A stretch of 8,980 nucleotides of DNA from Candidatus Neomicrothrix sp. UBA2110. Its GTDB lineage: Bacteria; Actinomycetota; Acidimicrobiia; Acidimicrobiales; Poriferisodalaceae. The position numbers and the translations under genes were made by a program. Below are positions 1-5,620 of the stretch, piece after piece. Below the pieces are notes generated by a model. It had not been told where the DNA came from and searched no databases. It worked only from the letters and a program-made list of their open reading frames with translations. Positions within the stretch are counted from its first letter, which is position 1, and every line of letters starts with the position of its first letter. The stretch is taken from positions 1-8,980 of the forward strand of contig DCYM01000055.1 in the NCBI GenBank assembly GCA_002331465.1, given 5' to 3'.

Positions 1-27
1 AGTGCCTGAGGCTATTCCGATCCGCAT
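1..27 (-). CDS. Start of a further gene of the glycan operon (partial, 9 codons)
   Basis: A minus-strand ATG at 27-25 opens a frame that runs off the left edge and reads MRIGIASGT. It lies 2 bases after the stop codon of the coiled-coil gene, the spacing expected for a translationally coupled operon member. I see no clear Shine-Dalgarno of its own. An N-terminus of Met-Arg-Ile followed by a hydrophobic strand and small residues is common in GT-B (family 4) glycosyltransferases, which would fit the neighbouring GT2 and rhamnose genes. Nine residues cannot prove this, so both the existence of the gene and its identity are tentative. Confidence 0.4.
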
Positions 28-29
28 CG

Positions 30-449
30 CTAATCAGAGGAGTCGAGTCGCGAACGCAAAAGGTCGTGTTGTCGTTCGAGACGAACAAGTTCGATCTGCG
101 CGGCCTCAATGGCAGCTCCCAAATCGTCAATAAGTTGTTCGTCACCCGCGGTTATAAGTTCGAGTCGAGCGACAGATTGATGTAGCAAGCGGTTAGCGGC
201 CTCGGTGTGATCTGTTCGTGTTCGTTCCGAAGAAACAGCAGAAGCTACAAGATCGATAGCCGCTGCAAGCTCATCAGCAACCTGATCGATGGCCGCTGCA
301 AGCTCTCCAGCAACCTGATCGATCGCCTTGGGATTGAATATGGCGGTTGTGCGTAGCTTTTTGGAACTCAGTTCGGTTCCAATCCGTCGAGACGTTTCGA
401 GATGAGCAACAGCTCGCGTCAATGTGTCGTCGATGGGGTCGTCTGTCAT
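30..449 (-). CDS. Small helical, probable coiled-coil protein with 11-residue repeats; function unknown
   Basis: This is a 139-residue soluble protein with no signal peptide or membrane segment. I do not recognise a family. It is rich in Ala, Leu, Glu, Asp and Arg and looks almost wholly helical. Residues 42-74 hold three 11-residue repeats (AIDQVAGELAA, AIDQVADELAA, then a diverged AIDLVASAVSS), a hendecad pattern typical of coiled coils. A second likely helix spans about 103-136. The ATG at 449 is supported by an AAGGTGG ribosome binding site about 7 bases upstream, which overlaps the stop of the GT2 gene 4 bases before. The gene is therefore coupled to GT2 upstream and to the next gene 2 bases downstream. 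Position suggests a scaffold or length-control role for glycan assembly, but that is inference. Confidence 0.8.
   Translation of the reverse strand: MTDDPIDDTLTRAVAHLETSRRIGTELSSKKLRTTAIFNPKAIDQVAGELAAAIDQVADELAAAIDLVASAVSSERTRTDHTEAANRLLHQSVARLELITAGDEQLIDDLGAAIEAAQIELVRLERQHDLLRSRLDSSD
251..323. repeat. 33-bp tandem repeat, about 2.2 copies, in frame
   Basis: The sequence GATCGAT recurs at 251, 284 and 317, a strict 33-base period. The full units 251-283 and 284-316 differ at only three positions. The unit is a multiple of three and encodes the 11-residue repeat of the small coiled-coil protein, so copy changes would keep the frame. A further diverged copy is recognisable only at protein level. 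Confidence 0.85.
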
Positions 450-453
450 AGGT

Positions 454-1509
454 TCACCACCTTGGTCCTCGAGTGCCCGAAATATGAGAAAACCGCGATC
501 TGGGAGGAGTAAGACTCGGAGCTATGCCTGCCCGCCGAAGCGCTCGTTCCAGATTTTCGGGGACGGTGAGTTCCGCCCGTGGAGCGAACTCGGCAACTAC
601 CGAGTCCTCATTTTCAACTACCACGACATCGTCGCGATTCCTGCGATGCTGCAGTTGCATGGCGTTATCAAGCACTGCGACCGAAATGTTTCTCGCGCGT
701 AGTTCGCGGACCAGTTCTGGGTACCGACCAATCACTGCTACCCGGCCATGGGTAACGGCTGTTTCGCCGGGCCAGGCATCTTGTTGAGTTCCTCTGCGCA
801 TCCAGTACCAACGGTTTTCGGTTCGAGCATGGTTGCGATGGGAAAGCCGTTGAACTGCCGACGAGGTAAACGACGCACCAATTCGGTGCATGACTCTCGA
901 TTCGTTGACGACTGCTACAACTTTTTTGTTCGAGCGGGCGACTGCGCACAAGTCAGCATCTTCGTAGTAGCCGAGCCCGTAGGAGGGATCGAATCCCCCC
1001 ACCTTTTGGAACCAGTCACGTTGCACGGCCCAACACGCGGCAGAAACATGGTCCACCGGGACAGTACCGATATTCAATGTCTGTGCACGATGGATATGGC
1101 CGTCTGCGGTCAGTGAGGCTCCGCTTTCAACAACGTCGCCGTTTTCGTTGACATATAGGGGGGCGGCTATCACCGCTGATTTTGTTTCGATTGGAGCAAG
1201 AAGAGGGGACAGCCAATCCTTAGTTACTTTGAGGTCCGAGTTCATGATGACGACGATCTCGGAGTTGGAAGCCCGAACTCCTAAATTTGCTCCTCCTCCG
1301 TACCCTAGATTCCGTTCAGATTTCACTAGGCGCGGCTGGGACCTATGACGTTGAACCCGTTCATATGTGTCATCTGGAGAGGCATTGTCAACCACCAAAA
1401 TTTCGTGTGCCTCTGGTGTGTTATCAACGATGGAGTCAAGTAAGTCTTCGACCAGATCTGGCTGACCATAGGCGACGATTGCCAGCGTCGCTCGAGGAGC
1501 ACAACTCAT
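454..1509 (-). CDS. GT2 family glycosyltransferase (possible rhamnosyltransferase) with extra C-terminal domain
   Basis: This 351-residue protein probably transfers a nucleotide-activated sugar to a lipid-linked or cell-wall glycan at the inner face of the membrane. Residues 7-210 are a GT-A fold of the GT2/WbbL type: VVDNAS at 39-44, the NLGYGGGANLG loop at 67-77, a DxD-like NSD at 90-92, and GGFDPSYGLGYYED at 171-184 with the ED pair expected to supply the catalytic base. No membrane helix is evident. Residues from about 254 to 351 are an extra segment with strand-helix-strand character (VAVIG, then VAVLD, then VVVVE) that ordinary GT2 enzymes do not need. The ATG overlaps the TGA of the upstream gene as ATGA. 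In mycobacteria the GT2 enzyme WbbL is encoded next to rmlD and adds rhamnose to the arabinogalactan linker. The rmlD-type gene nearby makes rhamnose a reasonable guess for the donor sugar, not a proof. Confidence 0.88.
   Translation of the reverse strand: MSCAPRATLAIVAYGQPDLVEDLLDSIVDNTPEAHEILVVDNASPDDTYERVQRHRSQPRLVKSERNLGYGGGANLGVRASNSEIVVIMNSDLKVTKDWLSPLLAPIETKSAVIAAPLYVNENGDVVESGASLTADGHIHRAQTLNIGTVPVDHVSAACWAVQRDWFQKVGGFDPSYGLGYYEDADLCAVARSNKKVVAVVNESRVMHRIGASFTSSAVQRLSHRNHARTENRWYWMRRGTQQDAWPGETAVTHGRVAVIGRYPELVRELRARNISVAVLDNAMQLQHRRNRDDVVVVENEDSVVAEFAPRAELTVPENLERALRRAGIAPSLTPPRSRFSHISGTRGPRW
457..463 (-). promoter_or_regulatory. Ribosome binding site of the coiled-coil gene
   Basis: On the minus strand AAGGTGG lies 7 bases before the ATG at 449. 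It ends directly before the TGA of the GT2 gene (456-454), so the small gene is translated from a site embedded in the end of its upstream neighbour. This fixes the start. Confidence 0.6.
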
Positions 1510-2123
1510 CGATTTCTACCCATGAGTTCAATGTCGGCTTGATAGCGGGCTCTCAGCACGGCGTGAGTGTCATTGACGATGTCAAGGTCGCCGCTGAGCG
1601 AAACAAGCAGATCCGCGATGCGCCGAGGATTTTCGCTAGCTATTTGGCTGATGAGCTGATCCGTTTGTTCCAAAGCCCAGCGTTGGCTGTTCTCAAGTAG
1701 TTCGACGGCGCGATGATCATCTGTTCTCGAAAAGTTCAAGATCTCTGCAAGGGAGTGCCCGACTGACGTGGACGCTGTAAACGATGCAGCTTCGAGCGCT
1801 ACCCCTGTGGCCCACCATGCATCAAGTTCTTCCCTTAAATTCCAATCGCCTTCATTAGTTTCGACAAGATGGATTTCTGAATCGCCTACCTGAAGTGCAG
1901 CGCGTCCCGCTAGTCGCATTCGTTCGGCTCTCTCGGGCTTGAGTCGAAGTAATCCAGCCACAGCATTTATGTCAGGTTCGACTATCCATGGTCCCTTGCC
2001 GCCGAGAGTCACGTCGGCATACGGAGCGGCCCACTCAAGGGCGAGAACAGCGGCTACTGCTAGGACCCCATCTGTTGGCGTATCGCCAACTGGATGGACT
2101 GTCATTTGTAGCCGTTCATGCAC
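1506..2123 (-). CDS. Unknown 205-residue acidic protein in the rhamnose operon
   Basis: I do not recognise a family. The product is acidic, predicted mostly helical, with no signal peptide and no clear membrane span. Residues 18-33 form a short Ala/Leu-rich stretch, 56-76 a basic helix (LLRLKPERAERMRLAGRA), and 95-160 is rich in Trp, Glu and Ala. The GTG start at 2123 is chosen because GGAGG lies 6 bases before it. An ATG at 2105 is the alternative and has no comparable site. With the GTG start the gene overlaps the end of rfbD by 8 bp, and its TGA overlaps the GT2 start as ATGA. It is thus locked between a rhamnose-synthesis gene and a transferase gene, and a part in glycan assembly is the likeliest context-based guess. 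Confidence 0.8.
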   Translation of the reverse strand: MHERLQMTVHPVGDTPTDGVLAVAAVLALEWAAPYADVTLGGKGPWIVEPDINAVAGLLRLKPERAERMRLAGRAALQVGDSEIHLVETNEGDWNLREELDAWWATGVALEAASFTASTSVGHSLAEILNFSRTDDHRAVELLENSQRWALEQTDQLISQIASENPRRIADLLVSLSGDLDIVNDTHAVLRARYQADIELMGRNR

Positions 2124-2967
2124 AGAGCGCCTCCAATAGTTCTGGGAGGCTCTCGCGAAAATCGGGTGGCGGATCTAATCCGGCTCGATGCAACTCCGCG
2201 TTTTCAAGTACCGAGTTGGCTGGTCGTTGCGCCGGCCGTGGCGGGTCGAGTTGGGACGTAGCGATTGGGCTGACTTGAGTAATCGGGTGTCCCATATGTT
2301 CCAGAATTGTTTGTGCGAACTCAAACCAACTGACTGCACCCTGATTTGTGACGTGGAAGATTCCGTGAGCCTGCAGGCTCACCAGTTCTTGGATTGTCAC
2401 GGCGACGTCACAGGTAAACGACGGGTGACCTATTTGGTCGTCCACAAACACCATCGGAGATTCGGATGCAGCGAGGCCTACGATCGTTTTGAGGATGTTC
2501 GATCCGTGCAAGCCACATAACCACGAGGTTCGGACTATTAAGTCCTGTTTCCGCATAGCTAGTTCGCCTTCTAGTTTCGTTTGGCCATAGATCGATTGCG
2601 GGTTGGTCTGGTCACACTCCAGGTAAGGGCGATCGAGGACGCCATCGAAGACATAGTCGGTGGAGATCTGAACTACGCGAGCACCGCACTTTTGGGCTGC
2701 TGCGACGAGATTCCTTGGTCCTTCAGAGTTAATTAAGCGAGCCTTTTTTTCATTCGACTCGCAGCCGTCTACATCGGTCCACGCCGCAGCGTTGATAATT
2801 ACGTCTGGGCGGTAATGAAGCATCGCCGAATCAACAGCTTCGGCTCGAGATATGTCTAACTCGCCGCGGCTAAGCACGAGGGTTTCGGACGTGTCGAACA
2901 CCTGGGCGAGATCTTTCGACAGCTGTCCGCCGCCACCGGTGATGAGTACTTGGGGTTCGACGGTCAC
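2116..2967 (-). CDS. rfbD: dTDP-4-dehydrorhamnose reductase
   Basis: This enzyme performs the last step of dTDP-L-rhamnose synthesis, the NADPH/NADH-dependent reduction of dTDP-4-dehydro-L-rhamnose in the cytosol. The 283-residue length is normal for RmlD/RfbD. An extended short-chain dehydrogenase fold is visible: the dinucleotide loop ITGGGGQL at 9-16, DVIINAAAWTDVD at 55-67, ISTDYVFDG at 101-109, the catalytic YGQTK at 127-131 (Tyr127, Lys131), and the C-terminal RPANSVL at 248-254 typical of the family. The start is GTG at 2967, overlapping the TGA of the flavoprotein gene as GTGA, with AGAGG 7 bases upstream. The rmlA, rmlB and rmlC partners are not in the window. The gene leads into an unknown gene and a GT2 transferase, which supports use of rhamnose in a surface polymer. 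Confidence 0.95.
   Translation of the reverse strand: MTVEPQVLITGGGGQLSKDLAQVFDTSETLVLSRGELDISRAEAVDSAMLHYRPDVIINAAAWTDVDGCESNEKKARLINSEGPRNLVAAAQKCGARVVQISTDYVFDGVLDRPYLECDQTNPQSIYGQTKLEGELAMRKQDLIVRTSWLCGLHGSNILKTIVGLAASESPMVFVDDQIGHPSFTCDVAVTIQELVSLQAHGIFHVTNQGAVSWFEFAQTILEHMGHPITQVSPIATSQLDPPRPAQRPANSVLENAELHRAGLDPPPDFRESLPELLEALCA
2130..2134 (-). promoter_or_regulatory. Ribosome binding site (GGAGG) deciding the GTG start at 2123
   Basis: GGAGG on the minus strand sits inside the 3' end of rfbD, 6 bases before GTG at 2123. It favours this start over ATG 2105 and implies an 8-bp overlap with rfbD. Confidence 0.65.
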
Positions 2968-4331
2968 TCCGCGGCCTCTAACAGGGCTTCGCTTAACGTC
3001 GGATACACAAATAGGCTTTCATGAATATCTTGGACCTTGAGGTTCGCGCTGACCGCGAGAGCGACTACTGATATCAGTTCGGCGGCGTGTTGACCGACGA
3101 TGGATCCGCCGAGAACGTGGCCGGTATTGGGATCGGAAACAATCTTGACGAACCCAAGCGGGTCATTGTTGATCAAGGCCTTTGCGTTCGACGAAAAGGG
3201 AACTTTCGTGACTCTGATCTTTCGCCCAGTTGCGAAGGCTTCCGCTTCTGCAAGGCCAACGTCAGCTATCTCTGGTTCTGTGAAAATCGCTGAGGCCGCC
3301 TTGTCGTAGTCAAGATGACGGTGCTCGCGCCCCTCGTGCAACCCCATGAGATGCTCGGCAATCTTGCGACCCTGCATGGAGGCGACGGATGAAAGGGGCA
3401 ATTTGCCCGACAAATCACCTGCAGCGTAAATATTGGGGACCGACGATCTGAGATTATGGTCAACGTTGATGTAACCGGATTCATCGACGAGTACTTCGGT
3501 GTTGGCGAGTCCTAAGTCTTGGCTGTTGGGTTCCGAGCCGATGGCTAGCAACGCGTGGGTTCCCGTGGCCGTTCGTCCGTCGCTACAACGGACTTCCACT
3601 GAATCACCACTTCGAATAATCTCCGTGGCTCTGGCACCTTTTAGTAGCTGAACTCCTCGATCTATAAAGTTTTGCTCTAGGAGGGCGGCGGCTTCGGGGT
3701 CTTTTTGGGGAAGAACTTGTTGGCGACTGACAACAAGGGTTACTTGGGAACCTAACGAAGCAAACATGTGGACGAACTCGACGCCCGTAACCCCCGAACC
3801 AACCACGATCAGATGGCCTGGGATCTCGTCTGGGGGGTAGGCGTCGCGAGTGGTGAGAACGCGCTCTTTGTCGATTGAAGCCCACTCAGGGATGCGCGGG
3901 CGGCTCCCAGTGGCAAGCACTATCGCATCGGCAGTGAGTTCAATTGGGCCGTCTGCGGTATCGGCGCATACCTCGTGATTACTCAGAAGACGCCCAGTGC
4001 CTTTATAAATTATCACGCCCTGACTAGTCAATAGCTGTGTTACTGCTTGCTCAAGGCGCTTCTCGATCCCTTGGATTCGAGCTCGTAGATGGTCGGCATT
4101 GACTCCAGTTTCTACGTTGGCCAATCCCATTCCATCGAGCCGTCGAGCGAACGAGAGCGCTCCGCCCGTTGCGATCATCGACTTAGACGGCACACAGTCA
4201 AGCAAATGGGCGGACCCGCCGATGATGTCGCGTTCAATTAGCGTGACGTCGGCTCCGAACCTCGCTGCATAGGTAGCGGCGTCGTGACCTGCCGGTCCCC
4301 CACCAATGACAACAACCCGCTTGTTCGTCAT
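2964..4331 (-). CDS. lpdA: LpdA-type NAD(P)H quinone reductase (pyridine nucleotide-disulfide oxidoreductase family)
   Basis: This 455-residue FAD protein has the dihydrolipoamide dehydrogenase layout: FAD loop GGGPAG at 10-15, NAD(P)H loop GSGVTG at 178-183, a second FAD motif IYAAGD at 301-306, and a dimerisation domain from about 345. It is probably not a lipoamide dehydrogenase. The redox CxxxxC motif is broken: Cys46 remains in DCVPSK, but Ala41 stands where the first Cys should be. The C-terminal catalytic His is replaced by Tyr443 in VYPTLSE. Mycobacterial LpdA (Rv3303c) shows the same pattern and acts as an NAD(P)H:quinone reductase, which is the likely activity here. After the second strand of the NAD(P) domain the sequence is VSR rather than an acidic residue, which hints at NADPH. 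The ATG at 4331 has no Shine-Dalgarno but a TACACT hexamer 6 bases upstream. The gene leads a coupled operon with rfbD. Confidence 0.9.
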   Translation of the reverse strand: MTNKRVVVIGGGPAGHDAATYAARFGADVTLIERDIIGGSAHLLDCVPSKSMIATGGALSFARRLDGMGLANVETGVNADHLRARIQGIEKRLEQAVTQLLTSQGVIIYKGTGRLLSNHEVCADTADGPIELTADAIVLATGSRPRIPEWASIDKERVLTTRDAYPPDEIPGHLIVVGSGVTGVEFVHMFASLGSQVTLVVSRQQVLPQKDPEAAALLEQNFIDRGVQLLKGARATEIIRSGDSVEVRCSDGRTATGTHALLAIGSEPNSQDLGLANTEVLVDESGYINVDHNLRSSVPNIYAAGDLSGKLPLSSVASMQGRKIAEHLMGLHEGREHRHLDYDKAASAIFTEPEIADVGLAEAEAFATGRKIRVTKVPFSSNAKALINNDPLGFVKIVSDPNTGHVLGGSIVGQHAAELISVVALAVSANLKVQDIHESLFVYPTLSEALLEAAE

Positions 4332-4337
4332 GTCCGA

Positions 4338-4343
4338 AGTGTA
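4338..4343 (-). promoter_or_regulatory. Candidate -10 element of lpdA, leaderless layout
   Basis: TACACT on the minus strand fits the actinobacterial TAnnnT -10 consensus and ends 6 bases before the ATG at 4331, so transcription would begin at or next to the A of the ATG. No Shine-Dalgarno is present in this gap, and no convincing -35 is seen. This would give the glycan operon its own promoter. Confidence 0.35.
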
Positions 4344-4394
4344 CGGTGCCGCTTTGGGATCATCCTTTCAGGTCACCCTGCATCGTTACGTCTT

Positions 4395-5555
4395 TCAGCT
4401 AATTGTGGGTGAGCAGATGTCGTCAAACTCCACGATTTCGATCCGGTCGCGGTTGGCGTACGTCACCTGATTCTCTGGATCAATCCGCAATTTGTATTCG
4501 CGAAATGTCATTTCGAGCGCGTCAAAGGCCAAAATCCGTCCTCGAAGTGAGTCGCCAAGATTCAGAATCACTTTTATTGTTTCGAGGGCTTGAATACTGC
4601 CGATTACGCCGGGGAGAACGCCCAGAACTCCTGCTTCAGCGCATGACGGCGCGAGTTCGGGTGGAGGGGGCACCGGGACATAATCGCGGTAAGTGGGACC
4701 TTGCAGAGGATCGAAGATGGTTACTTGGCCTTCAAATCTGAAGATTGAGCCATGGACGACGGGAATGCCAAGTTTGACTGAAGCGTCGTTCAACAGGTAC
4801 CGACTTGGGAAGTTGTCGGCGCCATCAATAACAGCGTCCCATCCAGATAAGAGTTCGAGGATGTTGTCGGCACCAAGACGAGTGTCAAAGGTGACCACAT
4901 TGACGTCGGGGTTCAGCGAGGTGATCGTCTGGCGAGCTGAGTCGACCTTGCGTTGTCCGACACGTTCGGTGTTATGAATGACCTGACGTTGCAGATTGGA
5001 TTCGTCGACTACGTCCATATCGATAATGCCGATGGTCCCTACACCAGCGGCAGCGAGGTACATCGCAGCCGGAGACCCTAAGCCTCCTGCTCCTAAGAGA
5101 AGTACTTTCGCCTCCAAAAGTTTTTGTTGACCTTTTTCTCCTACCTCGGGCAACGATAGGTGGCGTTGATAACGGTTTCGTTGTCGTACGTCTAGTACTT
5201 GAGGGGTCTCCCACGGTCGACCCTCGGACTTCCACTTTGTGAACCCGCCGTCCATTGAGACGACGTCGGTGTAGCCCAGATCTTTGAGGGTTTTCGCGAC
5301 GAAGGCTGAGCGTGTACCCGCCGCGCAGTAGGCGACAATTGGTACATCGCGGTTGGGAATTCGGTTTTCGATATGGCTTTCGAGTTGGCCTCTAGGGATG
5401 TGGGTTGCGCCTACAAGAGCGCCTTGTTCGAACTCTTCAGGTTCTCGGACGTCGAGCGTAACGCTGCCGTTTTGGACAAGCTGCGCTGCCTCTGCCGTAT
5501 CGACTTCTCGGATCTGTTCTTTCGTTGCGGCAAGCAACTCTCGAAAGCTGGCCAT
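4395..5555 (-). CDS. moeB: Rhodanese-ThiF/MoeB fusion: sulfur-carrier adenylyltransferase/sulfurtransferase
   Basis: This 386-residue protein probably adenylates the C-terminal Gly-Gly of a MoaD/ThiS-type sulfur carrier and then supplies sulfur for molybdopterin, thiamine or another pathway. Residues about 14-115 are a rhodanese domain with catalytic Cys77 in the loop CAAGTR. Residues about 125-360 are the E1-like domain: RYQRHL at 128-133, nucleotide loop GAGGLGS at 155-161, DMDVVDESNLQRQ at 179-191, Lys203, Asp247 in GADN, and SCAEAGVLG at 304-312. In the well-known MOCS3/Uba4/MoeZ fusions the rhodanese is C-terminal, so the order here is reversed. Both CxxC zinc pairs of E. coli MoeB are gone (Thr288/Asp291 and Asn362/Thr365), as in zinc-less actinobacterial homologues. 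The ATG at 5555 has AGGAG 7 bases upstream, inside a perfect hairpin. No carrier protein gene is nearby. Confidence 0.9.
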   Translation of the reverse strand: MASFRELLAATKEQIREVDTAEAAQLVQNGSVTLDVREPEEFEQGALVGATHIPRGQLESHIENRIPNRDVPIVAYCAAGTRSAFVAKTLKDLGYTDVVSMDGGFTKWKSEGRPWETPQVLDVRQRNRYQRHLSLPEVGEKGQQKLLEAKVLLLGAGGLGSPAAMYLAAAGVGTIGIIDMDVVDESNLQRQVIHNTERVGQRKVDSARQTITSLNPDVNVVTFDTRLGADNILELLSGWDAVIDGADNFPSRYLLNDASVKLGIPVVHGSIFRFEGQVTIFDPLQGPTYRDYVPVPPPPELAPSCAEAGVLGVLPGVIGSIQALETIKVILNLGDSLRGRILAFDALEMTFREYKLRIDPENQVTYANRDRIEIVEFDDICSPTIS

Positions 5556-5556
5556 T

Positions 5557-5571
5557 GACTAGCTCCTAGTC
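5557..5571 (-). promoter_or_regulatory. Perfect inverted repeat covering the moeB ribosome binding site
   Basis: The mRNA would read GACUAG, loop GAG, CUAGUC, then a single A and the AUG at 5555. The Shine-Dalgarno AGGAG (5567-5563) lies in the stem and loop, so folding would hide it. The same 15 bp could instead be a DNA operator. A 6-bp stem can occur by chance; its exact position is what makes it notable. Confidence 0.4.
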
Positions 5572-5574
5572 GGG

Positions 5575-5587
5575 GTCGGGTACCGAC
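5575..5587 (-). repeat. Second short inverted repeat upstream of moeB
   Basis: GTCGG and CCGAC are separated by three bases, a 5-bp stem centred on a GGTACC palindrome, only 3 bases upstream of the hairpin over the ribosome binding site. No T-run follows in either direction, so it is not an obvious terminator. Confidence 0.35.
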
Positions 5588-5620
5588 AACTCACCCAGAC
5601 AATCCTACTAATTGACTGGT

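Noticed and set aside
748..1116. Plus-strand open frame opposite the GT2 gene
   Set aside because: It is antisense to a gene with clear GT2 motifs, shows no domain and has no sign of an independent start.
4345..4376. GGTG...CACC and GGAT-C-ATCC pairings in the moeB-lpdA gap as a terminator
   Set aside because: The stems are very short or have impossible loops, and there is no T-run on the minus strand after them.
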